A stretch of DNA of 64,000 nt, from positions 132,563,920 through 132,627,919 of the forward strand of contig CM043964.1 of NCBI GenBank assembly GCA_014529385.2, given 5' to 3'. The translations under genes were made by a program, and so were the position numbers. The notes under the pieces are model-generated. The model was not told the origin of the DNA. It searched no databases and was given only the letters and a program-made list of their open reading frames with translations. This document shows positions 33,331 to 44,918 of this stretch, piece by piece. The first letter of the stretch is position 1, and each line of letters starts with the position of its first letter. This DNA comes from Adiantum capillus-veneris (Eukaryota > Streptophyta > Polypodiopsida > Polypodiales > Pteridaceae).

Positions 33331-33518
33331 TGCACTTGCTGAGAGAGTATTATATTGAGGGCTTCTTATTTTATAGTGAGCTCGTACCTTGGATGCTTTG
33401 ATACCCTCTTTCCTGCTGTAACTCTTCTGTTGTGGGTTGTGAGGTCCAGCCTATGCAAAGTCAATTGCCTTCAGTTAGTTTCATTTCATTGTGTTTTTTG
33501 TTTGGTTGTCTTTTTTAA
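33331..33518. other. Short spacer ending in TTAA
   Basis: No gene recognised. TTAA at 33515-33518 is the left target site of the next element. Confidence 0.5.
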
Positions 33519-34801
33519 CACTAGTTCTGTAATTGGACACTTAAGTGTCTTGAGACACTTAAGTGTCCTGTTTTTCTACCATGTTTGGCAATTTATTTGT
33601 CAAGCTAAAAAGAAAATTTTTACACCTTGCTTCTACCATAGATTGGTTATGAGGGAAAGAAAACACTGGATTTTTCTCCATATCAAAATACAATCTGTAT
33701 GGAGAGAATTCTCGTAAGTTCTAAGTAAAATTTCAAGCTGTTTTCCCAAAAAAATCATAAAATGATTATATCTTTTTATGTATATAAAAGCCAAGTGTTA
33801 GCATTTAGTGTTACAAAACAATGGAGCACTTCAAAAGATAAGTTTTCAAGTCACATGTAAGCTATAGACATAATTTCATACTTGAGCACATGCTAAATAA
33901 GAGCACAATTTTGGTCTTCCAAAGTTCCCTTTATAAAATTGGTACTCTTCTAGTGCAATTTGACAACTACAAATGACTTCATATGTTTAAACCAAGAAAC
34001 TACGTATTTTTTGGGCTCCCTAACTCAAGTAAATCTCGTTGCTTGAACTCTATCTTGAATTTTTTATTGTGCAAAAACTCTTAAAAATCGTGAGTTCTCC
34101 ATAATAACATTGAAACCAAGGTTTTAGGCACCCCAATTGTGTATGTACCACGTCCCTTGATACATTTAGTTGATCTACATGGAAAGTTTGATATTATTTG
34201 AGGTTTTGAATGCTTATGTCTCAAGAATGAAAATATGAAAGTTTTCTCTTATGCAGTTTTGAATATTTAAAATGATCCAATACTTGCTGCATACCAAAGC
34301 CCTTCTACTTGCCACCTTGAGTGCTCAATGGAAGGGGCAAGCAATGTATCACTTTCTAATACTCACAAATACATCAGAAACATATTTTTCTTCGTATACA
34401 ACGATCTTCTTGAAATGACTATATCAAACACATGGAAATTTCCATTATTTTATATACTCCAAAGTCAATTTTTTTGCACATGAAACTTTCAATTATCTAT
34501 AGCAAAATTGTGGAAGAGTCACCCAAAATTTTCTACAAGGTCGCTTCATTTTTTCTTGAGCTTATAAAGGCGATTTCTTCAAAGCGTCAATCGTAGTCTT
34601 ACGAGGGTCAACTTGATGAGTATAGTTCTTGATCATGATAGATTCTAAAATTCAAATTTATATTTTTAAAAGACCCTCTAGCTAACATATTTAATCATAT
34701 CAAGAGGGTTTTCTTAAATAAACCTTCTAATGCAAGTAGCATTTAATTTAAATTTGTTAAAAAAGGACACTCAAAGTGTTATTTTTGGTACCAAACTAGT
34801 G
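33519..34801. mobile_element. TTAA-flanked non-autonomous element B (piggyBac-like)
   Basis: 1,283 bp between TTAA 33515-33518 and TTAA 34802-34805. The ends are short inverted repeats: the left starts CACTAGTTCTGTAATTGG and the right, reversed, starts CACTAGTTTGGTACC. Just inside the left end are two palindromes, GGACACTTAAGTGTCT and ACACTTAAGTGTCC. The right end has a degraded counterpart, GGACACTCAAAGTGTT. No transposase ORF. A TTAA duplication is the hallmark of piggyBac. Confidence 0.6.
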
Positions 34802-35117
34802 TTAATGTGCTCTATTCTTGGCCTGCTATGGCTGGTGGCCACCCTCCTGCAAAGCCTTCAATGTGGAGAAGATGTCTGTACAATTTTCTTAATTTGTCAA
34901 AAACTTAACGATAGGAGGAAAATTATATAGGGAATGATTATCATGCAGGAAACTCAAGTACCCAAATCACAATGGACGCTCAGAACTTAATGCAAAGATG
35001 ATCTAGTAATTGAGGAAAAGCATGCCTTAGCATCATACAATTGCACCGCTTGAAAATTGAGCAAGAAGAGACTGCAATTTTGGTTTTGTTTCTCATTATT
35101 TGTCAATGCTGGTAATG
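34802..35117. other. Spacer, no gene seen
   Basis: Starts with the right TTAA site. It contains CTCTATTCTTGGCCTGC, which recurs near 36250, so it probably belongs to repeat D. Nothing coding was recognised. Confidence 0.4.
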
Positions 35118-35404
35118 AAGAGAGAATTCATGATGAGATGCTAGCCAGGCTACAGTTCTGTTGGTTTCTATGTGCGATTGATGAAGACTTGCATGTGTGC
35201 TCTCTTCTGCTGCAAAGTGGATTGAAGAACAAAGACCAGGTTGGACGACGTTGAGTTAGGCTACTTTGATGAGAGAATTCATAATGAGATGCTAGTCACG
35301 ATGAGATGTTGGGTTTCATGCGTGATTGTTGAAGAGAAGCATGCATGCTCTCTTCCATTGCAAAGTGGATTGAAGAGCAAATACCAGACGTTGATTTATG
35401 CAAC
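35118..35404. repeat. Tandem duplication of about 145 bp
   Basis: Two diverged copies (35118-35266 and 35267-35404) share GAGAATTCAT-ATGAGATGCTAG and GCAAAGTGGATTGAAGA. A short plus-strand frame crosses the first copy but shows no known domain. Confidence 0.6.
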
Positions 35405-35599
35405 TTTGAATACGTGAGTTTGTTTCCTCTTCATTTTTCAACGAGTTGAAACTTGGGTGATGCTAATTAGCAGCAGATGCAGGATATGTCCAACTTGACC
35501 GTGGGAAGGAAACTCCACGCTTTGTTTTAACCAGATGAGAAGGCACAACCTTTCGACCTACCATTTGTGTGATTTGGAGGCTTGAAATATTTAGTATTT

Positions 35600-35905
35600 A
35601 TTGATTTATGGCCTTGACCTTCTAGTCCATATGTCGATCTATGGCCTTAACCTGCTCATTTAGAGGATAATGTACTGACTTGGCCTTGACCTGATCATCC
35701 GAACGACAACGTGCATATCTGGCCTTGACCTCCTCATCCACATGACAATGTTATCACTTGTCATTGACATACACAACCACACAAAGATGTGCTGACATAG
35801 CCTTGAATTGCTCATCCACACGATGACATCTTGACCTGTCCTTGACCTACTCATCCAATGACATACTCACCTGACCTTCAACTGCTCAATCACATGACGA
35901 CGTGC
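35600..35905. repeat. Minisatellite of about 50 bp, roughly six units
   Basis: Repeating GGCCTTGACCT, then CTCATCC-CA-GACAA, with substitutions between units. No gene. Confidence 0.7.
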
Positions 35906-35947
35906 TAGTTGGATATGCCCTTCACCTTACTCCCTTTTTTTAATCCA

Positions 35948-36240
35948 GGCGAGAAAGTTTTTCCCCACGACCATAGCGGCTTTGACCAATCAAAATTTGG
36001 CATGCTTGGCTTGTTTTATGAGGTGGACGACATGCACAAAATTGCTATTTTTTGTTCATTTAATGGGGGCGTGTTGCTTTCAGAATGAAAGGTGTTTTTC
36101 TATCAGCAGTAGGTTCCTGGTTCACTACTGTAGAGATCTATCTCTCCCCCTCTCATTCTCTCACATACACACACACATGCAATCGTACTGTGTAAGGCTT
36201 TGTAGTTATATGATATGCAATATTCAAACTCCAGGTATGA
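35948..36240 (+). repeat. Direct repeat D, copy 2
   Basis: Diverged copy of 32993-33330. Its microsatellite is reduced to short CTCT and CACA runs near 36130-36178. Confidence 0.65.
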
Positions 36241-37248
36241 ATGCGTTCTACTCTTGGCCTGCGAGTCTGTTCCAATTTGTTTGTGATTGAGGGATATCGA
36301 CCAATTAATGTGAGAGGGGAGGTTCAACCATTAAAATCATGCTCTCATAGGACTATGACAAATAGTTGGTTGAGGGTTATCGACCAATTAATGAGAGAGG
36401 GGAGGGTTCAGTGATTAAAATCTGTACTTACTAGTTTGGTAGAGAGTGGAAGGCAGCATTTACGCATGCAAACTCTGGTTTGCCAATGGGACCACCATTT
36501 GGGCATACGTGAATTTCCTCTGATGGTTTGAATGTAGACCATGGGTTGTGCTTGATTATACCAATTTTCACTCTCCTTGTGGACAATGCATCAGGCATCT
36601 GGAGCTAGGTCCCTACTGATCGGGTATATTCAATAGGAAATTCAGCTCTAATGAATGATGTGTCATGCATCTAATGTGAGGTCCTTTTTTTATCAAAAGA
36701 CAAGTTTGGAATCCTCAAGGCAAAGGAATACAGAGCTACATCAATATTTTGTTGGCAAATGGAAAGTGGCAACTATGCTAGCAAACTCTGACGACTACCA
36801 TTTTGAGCATAGATTGTCACTCTTTGTTGAGATTAAGCTAATGTATATTGTCCTTGACTACATGAAATTATCACTTTGATTATTGTGATTTAAGAAGAAT
36901 TTGTTACCTTTTTGCTCGTTGACTTTGAGGTCAAAGATTTTGCTTAAGACTAGCAATTGGGTTGAGGTTAGAGTATGCATTTTTTTGCGTTTATCTACGA
37001 AGTTCTACACAGAATGAGAGAGAAGAAATTACAATTGGGTTGTGAAAATCAATTAAATGCGATAATGGTTTTTTGAGAGCAAATAAGAGTCTGGCTATCC
37101 GTACCACACTCCCATGAGCTTCTGCGAGCATTTGTAGATAGTCAATTTGCTACTCGTAGAGCGTAATTGGAAATTGGCTAGGAAAAACAACCTCCAGTGT
37201 TTGTTAGCTCGCTATAAAACTCACTCTCAAAATGTGATGATGCTACGT

Positions 37249-37316
<68 letters not shown>

Positions 37317-37490
37317 AAAACGATTTATTGTTTTTTGTTTTTTGGCAAGCTGTTTGGCTGTGGGTGGTTATTACTGTTGGGAAGCAAAAAGGTCAGACAT
37401 TGTTTAGGTAATCTCTCTCTCTCTCTCTCTCTCTCTCCCCTCGAACCATGGTACATTTTCTACCCAAATCTTGAAGAATTTGTGTAGTAC
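36241..37490. other. Intergenic, short repeats and microsatellites
   Basis: A direct repeat of about 50 bp lies at about 36289-36340 and 36372-36423 (ATCGACCAATTAATG). A TG tract running into an AG tract is at 37250-37314 and a CT tract at 37413-37437. No gene was recognised. Confidence 0.5.
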
Positions 37491-37508
37491 CACTACAAGA
37501 GGTACTTC

Positions 37509-37630
37509 ACATTAGCGACGCTTCCAGTGTGATGCTCAAAAGTGAAAATCCACGGCGTCGCTATTTTATTTCTAACATAGGGACGCCTATAGCAACATCC
37601 ATAGCGACGCTCATAGCGACACCGACAGGG
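37509..37630. repeat. Left subterminal repeats of the CACTA element
   Basis: Several copies of TAGCGACGC and its complement GCGTCGCTA, the kind of array CACTA transposases bind. Confidence 0.7.
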
Positions 37631-37744
37631 GTAAAAAATAAACCAAGAGCGCTCGAAAAGTCAGATCTCAGATCTGAGTTTTTGACGCTCAAGCAAAGAG
37701 GTAACCCGCGCTCCCCCTCTCTCTCTCTTTCGGCAACCCCCCCC

Positions 37745-37759
37745 CCCAACACACACACA

Positions 37760-37799
<40 letters not shown>

Positions 37800-37917
37800 A
37801 GGAGAGGAAAGAGAGTCAAGTATGCTCCTTTTCTCTCCTCTCTCTCATGTTCCCTTCTCCTGTTTCTCTCTCTCTCTCTCTCTCACACGCACACACACAT
37901 ACACACACATTGTGTCT

Positions 37918-37965
<48 letters not shown>

Positions 37966-38115
37966 ACATGCATAAACAAAAAACACACATGCATAAACAA
38001 AGAATGCATACACACACACATTGAGAGAGGAAGAGAGAGAGAGAGAGAGAGACAGAGAGAGAGGAGAAATCAAAGAGAAAGAGAGAGCGGGAGAAAGAGA
38101 GAGAGAGGGGGAGAA
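37745..38115. repeat. Mixed CA, CT and GA microsatellites
   Basis: (CA)n at 37751-37797, CT at about 37866-37885, (AG)n at 37917-37964, and GA-rich sequence to 38115. Long open frames here are repeat artefacts. Confidence 0.9.
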
Positions 38116-38149
38116 GACAAAAGAGAGAGGTAAGGGGAGAAAACAAAGA

Positions 38150-38560
38150 GAGAGATTAAGTTAAGATTTAAATTAGATTACATTTAGATCTATATTTATG
38201 TTGAGTTTAAGATTAGGTTAGATTTAAATTTACGTTAGATTAAGATTAGGTTAGATTTAAAATGAGGACAGTATTAAAGATTAGCTAGCTATGTTAGGTT
38301 TAAGCTAGATTACTTTAGGTTTAGGATTTAAGATTGGATTAGATTTAGGTTTATGTTGAGTTTAATATTAGATTAGATTTAGATTTAAGATTAAGACAAG
38401 ATTTAAGATTAACTAGATTAAATTTAGATTTAAGCTAGATTACATTTAGGTTTATGTTAGATTTAAGATTAGAATAGATTTAGGTTCATTTTGAGTTTAA
38501 GATTAGATTACATCTAGATTTATGTTTGATTTAAGATTATAATAATGTTAGGTTTAATTT
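38150..38560. repeat. Degenerate TTTAGATTTAAGATTA repeat
   Basis: Irregular units built from GATTTA and TTAGG-like hexamers. It is not a telomeric TTTAGGG array, as the G run is missing. Confidence 0.6.
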
Positions 38561-39183
38561 TAGTGCATATCAATGAAGGCGCGCTTTGCCCAAAGAGCAA
38601 ACACTAGTTACACAACAATATGTATATTCCCATTGAAATCTGACACCTATTAACTCACACACTAACCATATTCAATTAGCTGCAAATCACCACATGTTCA
38701 ATTAGGTTATATTTAAGATTAGATTTTGGATTGAGTTTTTATATTAAAGTCTACCTTCGGAATTACGGTAAAAAAATTAGAGTTAGACGAATGGTGATCC
38801 CTCTCTTCCTCTCTACGAATGCGACCTTAAGTTGGAAAGCTTTCAAGGGCATGATACTCAGATTGGAGGCCAAATGTAATGTGCTAAGTAATCCCTCGAA
38901 CAAAGATCTACTGTGAAGAGATGTTAAGATGCTGTGAATTGCTACAGCTAGAGATGTTAAGATGTTGTGAATTGCTACAGCTAGAGAAGAGGCAAAGGGG
39001 TTTTGTCCACTACATGCACTATCATGTAGACGTGGGTGTGTAGATTTCTCGTACCGACAAATATAGGCATTGACCAATAAAGACGAGATTATAACCCGGT
39101 GGTTCTGACCTTCGTGCACCTCTAGACCGAGGTGTGCGGGGATTGGACATGACTAGAGAATGTGAGGTAGTTTACAGTGTGAA

Positions 39184-39264
<81 letters not shown>

Positions 39265-39356
39265 AAGACGGAGGATACCAATAGAAGATTAAATTTATGT
39301 CCAGGTTATAAGGTTTTTACCTTCATTATGAGTAGTGACGAGGATGTGGGGCCGTC
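38561..39356. other. CACTA interior without a clear gene; GA tract
   Basis: Nothing coding recognised. It includes a short tandem repeat at about 38917-38985 (GAGATGTTAAGATG-TGTGAATTGCTACAG) and a (GA)n tract at 39187-39262. Confidence 0.5.
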
Positions 39357-40118
39357 ATGTGCAATCTCGGTGTTGAGAAGAAGATGACAGAAGATCTAGA
39401 TGCTAAAATCAATCGATTTTGCATGCTTCACAATCCAGTGATGCAAAAGTGGATTTCACAATATGAGGATGTAAAGCAAGAGCGACAAAGGACATGGATC
39501 GAGTGGAGACGGGGAGGACAATCACCGATGCATTATCCAGCGGGTCTTGAGAGCCTACCAACATTCATGAGCTTAAGATGGTTGCACAACCAATTGAAAA
39601 GCTCACAACAGTGCGGTGAAGAAGTGACTGAGGAGGAGCGGGAGTACTCTCGAGGTTGTGCGACCAAGGTAAGTTTGCAATGTATGACTAGTGACTTTCT
39701 AGATGTTTGAACGGCCACTCATAATCTTTGTTGGTTGCAGTATAAGTCATACACAACAGCATGGTGTAAAGGTCGACATTTTAGGGTGGAACGAATCGAC
39801 AAAAAGCGTTTTACTCAAGATTGTGGAATCATGACAAAATTTCAACAGTCTACTTGACGATGGTCCTCTGATGCAGATCCTGTGGTGGTGGAACTCACTT
39901 ACTTCGTCACGCTTCAAGAGATTTTGAGGATCAATTATGGAGGATTTTTTGTCAACTTGTTCGACGTGCAATGGTTCAAGATAAACATGGAGGGTTGTAA
40001 CGCTACTGTGCGTATAGGAGAATCTGGTTTCCTTGAAGTGGATTCAACTAAAAAATGGACCAATCACAGTGGCATCAATGGAGGAGATTGGAGAAGATGC
40101 TTAGTTAGAAGTAGCTGA
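39357..40118 (+). pseudogene. TNP2-like transposase C-terminal fragment (DUF4216-like)
   Basis: Two exons joined by a canonical intron (39669-39740, GTAAGT to TTGCAG). The first exon resembles the linker after DUF4218 in CACTA TNP2 proteins. The second shows TTAWCKGRHFRVERID and, after one in-frame TGA, DPVVVELTYFVTLQEILRIN and NLFDVQWFKI, the DUF4216 pattern of plant CACTA transposases. The large catalytic N-terminal part of TNP2 is missing, so the element could not move by itself. It ends at a stop at 40116-40118. Confidence 0.62.
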
Positions 40119-40438
40119 GGTGGTCCCAGTCGAGCATCAAGCTTCTACTCTCTATGTGGTGCATGCAAAGGATCTACAAAATGAAACGGAGGACGTCTGC
40201 CTAAACGGGGAGCTTTATTTAGATATAGGGAGTTATGTTGAGCTATGCGAGGATGAGAGAGAGACCTCTTAAAGCCATAAACATTGTATTTGAACAATTT
40301 TTCTCCATTTTATAGTATATATTGTATTCACATGGCTATTCTTGAGAATTTTAGATTGTGTTGAATCGTCATGACGTCCACTCCAGGTACGTATGCTCCA
40401 GGTATGCTCTCACAAGCATGGACACTCCTCGCCGACGA

Positions 40439-40623
40439 GCACTGTGCTCCGAGTGCGATGGAGACTGAGGCTGCAATCACGAAGGAGGCGAACTAAGCTT
40501 CTTAGTGTCTCTTTCATCCGATCAACTAGATCTAGTGGAGGGTAGAGCAGCATCTATGATCAGAGACGGATCACCTCCTTTGCGATTGCAGCCTTAGTCT
40601 CCATCGCACTCGGAGCGCAGTGC
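40439..40623. repeat. Inverted repeat, 50-bp arms
   Basis: Arms 40439-40488 and 40574-40623 are complementary except for four positions, all of them transitions. The loop is 85 bp. The arm contains GCTCCGAGTGCGATGGAGAC. Confidence 0.8.
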
Positions 40624-40712
40624 TTTTACAAGATATGTAGAATGCACACGGGAGACAAATTCACAAGAACTTGACAGGAATCTCTTTACACAGGAATCCC
40701 TCCCTCTTTATG

Positions 40713-40750
<38 letters not shown>

Positions 40751-40794
40751 GTCCATGTTTCCTTCTCCATTTAATATTAAGATTAAATGTTTGT

Positions 40795-42110
40795 GTGTTT
40801 AATGCAGGTATGGATGATGATGGGTTTCTTTCTTCTTTGTCACCCCAGCAGAGGCAGTGGTACGAGGATTGTCATCGCTTTGGAGCACCATCAGGTGGTT
40901 CAACTCCTTCAACGTCTCCCTCTGTTTTGGAGCATTCAGCGTGCTCCGAAGCTTTGGTGTCGACGAGACAATCTTCACACTCGTCTAGGCACCGATGCTC
41001 TAGTGGTGGCGGTGGTGGTTGTTGTGGGGATGCTGCTGTTGATGCCTCGACACCGCCTCGTGTTCGATGAGGCTCTTTACCTTCCCCTTTTTTGCCTGCC
41101 CCCACACCAGCCACGACATCACCATCTATGCCAAGTTTTGTGCGGATATCGATTGTTCCTAGCTACACACCACTACCTACTCCTTTTGGAGTCACCCCAG
41201 TCAACACTCCTCGCTTTCGGGCCTAGACTCAGTGGAGACACTTGACCTCTATACCCCCATAGACACACTGCTAGAGACCCCTGCCGGGACACCCAGTTTC
41301 ACGCATGACAAGTGAGAGGGCTTTCCTTACTCCGTCGACTTGAGCAACGGCATCATCTTGGATGATGAAGGCAAGAAGGTGATCTCGCGCATGCGCGGTC
41401 TTTGCTCTTAGGTGTTTAGACACTACATACTAAACACATGGAGTGAAGTACCAAGTGAATTAAAAGACAGAGTCATCAGCATGTTGCATGACGAGTTTCT
41501 CGTGTCAACACGGGATGACCGCTTTAATGAAGACCTGATGAAGGTTCGAATGTGCGAATATTGCAAGCACAAGCATTCTAATGTGCAAAAAGTAATAAAG
41601 CATGGGTGGAATAGACTAGATTGGCTGGCCAAAGCAGATTGGAAGAATGCGAAGCAAGCAACACATGAGAATCCTGACAAGTGGAAGCAACAAAAGGAGG
41701 CAGCCAAAGCGCAAGTAGAGGCAGGGAGCTCGCACCACTTGGGAAGCGAGGGGTGGGCATCATTTGAGGCCGATTTTGTAAGTGTTTTTGCATTGATATT
41801 TAGGTTTGGTAGTTACATCTATTTGTACTTTTAAATTTTAACATAATGGATTCTTCGTATGTTTTGAACAGTGGTTGATGACAGGACGTGACCTCACACC
41901 GTACGAGCGCGAGGACGCAGGCAGGAAGGGCTTAACACCCTGATGGACATTCTGAGTTCTCATGGCAGCATGGTTAGTATAGGGTTTACTCTTTTCTTTT
42001 TGCTGTATTGTTTTGTAGATTATATGTTTATACTTACAGAAAGCTGTCTTATTGTTTTTTTTTGCAGAATCCGACAGATACACCGCTTGGACACGATGAG
42101 ACGTCTGATT
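40795..42110 (+). pseudogene. Transposase_24-type (Ptta/En/Spm) gene of the CACTA element
   Basis: Starts near MDDDGFLSSLSPQQRQWYED (from about 40810, after a CAG acceptor) with a serine- and glycine-rich N-terminus. The conserved domain lies in 41412-41780: RHYILNTWSEVPSELKDRV, CKHKHSNVQKVIKHG and ADWKNAKQATHENPDKWKQ. It ends at a GTAAGT donor at about 41779. Further short exons follow (from about 41872 and 42068), the last ending PTDTPLGHDETSD-stop. Stops at about 41068 and 41410 break the N-terminal part. Plant CACTA elements carry such a second protein beside TNP2; it probably binds subterminal repeats. Confidence 0.65.
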
Positions 42111-42539
42111 AGACGATGTTAGTATAGCCGTAGTTAGATAGCATTAGTTTCCTCTTGTCATAGCATATGTATCATGAGATGATGTGTATACATCTTTTTG
42201 TAACTATTGTAAAACCATGTACATTTTCTCAATAATGACAATGGTGTTGTAACTATTACATTTACAAAGCTTAACAATCAAGTGATTTTGCCTATGATGT
42301 GTACAATTGTCATTGATTTACTTTCATCAATTTACTTTTGTCAGTTTTGTATCTTTATTCTGCAAACATACTATGGATGATGGAGTTAATGGTTATATTG
42401 TCTTGTGGGTGACTACTTTGGGTCTATACCTAAGCTTGCACTTTCTTTCAAAGGTGAATGTGGGCTTATCTTGGATTCATTTAGGTTTACTCTATTATTG
42501 AAATTGAAACATTCAATATGGTTGATGGTTGAATGCCCT

Positions 42540-42720
42540 GCCGTCGCTATAAGCATCGCTATATAAGGCTCTGCAACGTCGCTATAAGCGTTGCTATAGG
42601 TAGCATTGCTATATGCATTGCTATATAGATATGGTGATAGCAACGCATATAGCAACGGTTATAGCAACGCTCATTGCGACGCTCATAGCGGCGTTCCCGT
42701 ATCGACGCTATTAGCGACGC
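42540..42720. repeat. Right subterminal repeats of the CACTA element
   Basis: Dense array of CGTCGCTATAAGC, ATAGCAACGC and ATAGCGACGC variants in both orientations, denser than on the left. Confidence 0.75.
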
Positions 42721-42735
42721 CGGGGAGTATAAGTG

Positions 42736-43588
42736 TGTTTTTTTTCACTATATATGTTTAAAGAGAAGTTTTCTCAAATTCTATAGCAAAAACTGTCATA
42801 TTCAAAACTCATTTTGTTTTTAGATAATCTATTCATAGATCAGTATGCACTTTGTAGTTTTGGATAATCTATTTATAGATCAATATATACTTTGTAGTTT
42901 CATTTTGTTTGTAGACAAGAACCGTATTCTTGAAATGCTTGAATATATGTCGATATTTTCATTTGGTGTCTTCTTACAGCAGTTGTGAAAGATTATTCAA
43001 TAGGGACATTTATATTGTGTAATTTTTCAAATACTTTGAAAAATTTTGCATTTGTTTATAAGGAATACATTTTTTTATTGTCATGGTTTTTACATTGATC
43101 AATCATATTCCAATTATTGATTGGTAGATTAAAGATATGCTTTGCAATTGTGTTTTGATTGTAGACAGAAAAAACATGTTTTTATACTATTTAAATACAT
43201 GCCGATATTATCATTTGATATCTGTTTGTCTCAAAAAATTATTGAATAGGAACATTGTACATTGTTTTTAAACACTTTGCAGAATTTCATACTTGCATAC
43301 AAAAAGTCAGCACTTCTATTGACTATGCTTTTTATATTGACTAGATGTATTTATTCTTGAATATTTCAATGTATATTAATGTTTTCGTTCGGTATTTAGT
43401 TATATTAGTTTCAAAAATATATACAATAGAAACATTTATGTTGCATATGTTTAAAAAAGCAAACTACTCTATGGAATTTTATATTGGTACATGAAGAAAA
43501 AAATTCTTATTGATCAATTGGTGTAACAAATCAACATGTAAAATATATTACAATTTTATAATAATTTCTTCAATGTAAACTTGTTTAA
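42736..43588. other. AT-rich spacer
   Basis: No gene. Loosely repeated stretches include TAGATCA-TAT-CACTTTGTAG, twice near 42836-42900. It ends in TTAA 43585-43588, the target site of the next element. Confidence 0.5.
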
Positions 43589-44918
43589 CACTAGGTTGGT
43601 AACCTAACAGGACATAAAAGTGTCCTTTCAGGGTTTTGAAAAAAACCTCCAAAACCATAGTAGATCCACTCATTTTGTAAAATTCTTTCATGAGATTATA
43701 GTTCTAGGCCTACTACACATGGAAAAAATAAGAAACTTGTAAAATTTCTCATCTTTTGGTCACACCAAGCCTCCAAAGTTGATGGACTAGTACATTTTCA
43801 TCAAAACAGTCATTTCTTACGTTTTGTTGCATAAAAATAAGATTAGGGATTTTTGTAGGACTTGAGATAAATTCCATAGTTAATTTCAATGGGTTGGTGA
43901 TCAGAACATATGATTGCTTCTCACTCACTATTTTTTGTTTTGCCAAAAGAAATAGGTACAAAAAAGTTGAATTTTTACCAGTCTGCAAACCTATCATCAA
44001 AGTTTCTATAGCCACGCTCAATACAAATAATATATGCATGTTTTCTTATTTCCCTATTGTCCTTTAGGTTCATAAGGAGCCATGGAGCATGTCAAAAGAA
44101 TAATACATCTCTTACCAAGGGGAATCTTGGGGACAAAGATGAAGTGCTAAATACAGCAAACATGAAAAAACTAGGCTCAACATTATGAGTTGTAGAATCT
44201 CATAGAAACTATTCAATACCTAGCCAAATTTGATCTTTATGACTAGATATGGTTACTACCTACAAAATGCATGTAGTTGTCACAAGAAACTAACAATACT
44301 GAAAAAGCTATACTTGATATACTAGAATGTTTCGTTTTCTTCTATAATCAACCATCATTGTCTACTATGCAAAATAGGGTATTAGGTGCCCCAAAACTCA
44401 AGGAATATTAGATTTATGTTACAATATGCGACATAGAAAATCAAAACTGCATTTGGATATCATGAAAGCCACCAACAAAATCATAGAAGAGCTAAAATTG
44501 GCTAAAAAACAGGATTTGACAATTTTTGTAATTTGGTCATAACTTACAACTTTAACATTTATTTCTCCTTATAAGCATCAGGACATGTTGAGGACTACTA
44601 AATATAGTTCTCTAGCATTATAGACCTCACAAATATGAATTCTAGAGTGGTATAGTTGCAAAAAGTTGAAAAAAGCCAAAAACAGGACCCGTTTTTTCAC
44701 ACAGTTTAGGTTGTGAAATGTTGTGCAAGGACAAGGTTAAAGATGGAATTGATATTCCAAAAAAATGTCGAGTTTTTTTCAGCTGATGAGACAACTTTCT
44801 AGATAGATAGCACCTCAAAATCCATTTTGAAACTCTTGACACAATTCAAGGAAAATGGTCACTTAACAGGACATAAAAGTGTCCCAGGACATAAAAGTGT
44901 CCCATTACCAACCTAGTG
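43589..44918. mobile_element. TTAA-flanked non-autonomous element A (piggyBac-like)
   Basis: 1,330 bp between TTAA 43585-43588 and TTAA 44919-44922. The terminal inverted repeat CACTAGGTTGGTAA is perfect at both ends. The motif GGACATAAAAGTGTCC lies once inside the left end and twice in tandem inside the right end. No transposase frame. The termini resemble element B, so both belong to one family. Confidence 0.68.

Larger units (their letters stand above)
37491..42735 (+). mobile_element. Decayed CACTA (En/Spm-type) transposon
   Basis: The left end is CACTACAAGAGG at 37491, the standard CACTA start. Subterminal arrays of the motif ATAGCGACGC and its reverse lie at both ends (37509-37630 and 42540-42720). 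Inside are a TNP2-like gene fragment and a Transposase_24-type gene. The right end is provisional: GTATAAGTG at about 42735 gives only CACT in common, and no 3-bp target duplication was found. Confidence 0.7.

Noticed and set aside
35600-35905. CRISPR-like array
   Set aside because: About 50-bp units are contiguous and diverged, with no repeat-spacer alternation, in a plant context.
38150-38560. Interstitial telomere repeat
   Set aside because: Units resemble GATTTA and TTAGGTTT but lack regular TTTAGGG.
43589-44918. CACTA-family element because of the CACTA start
   Set aside because: The 3-bp flanks do not match, whereas TTAA is present exactly on both sides, which fits piggyBac-type insertion.
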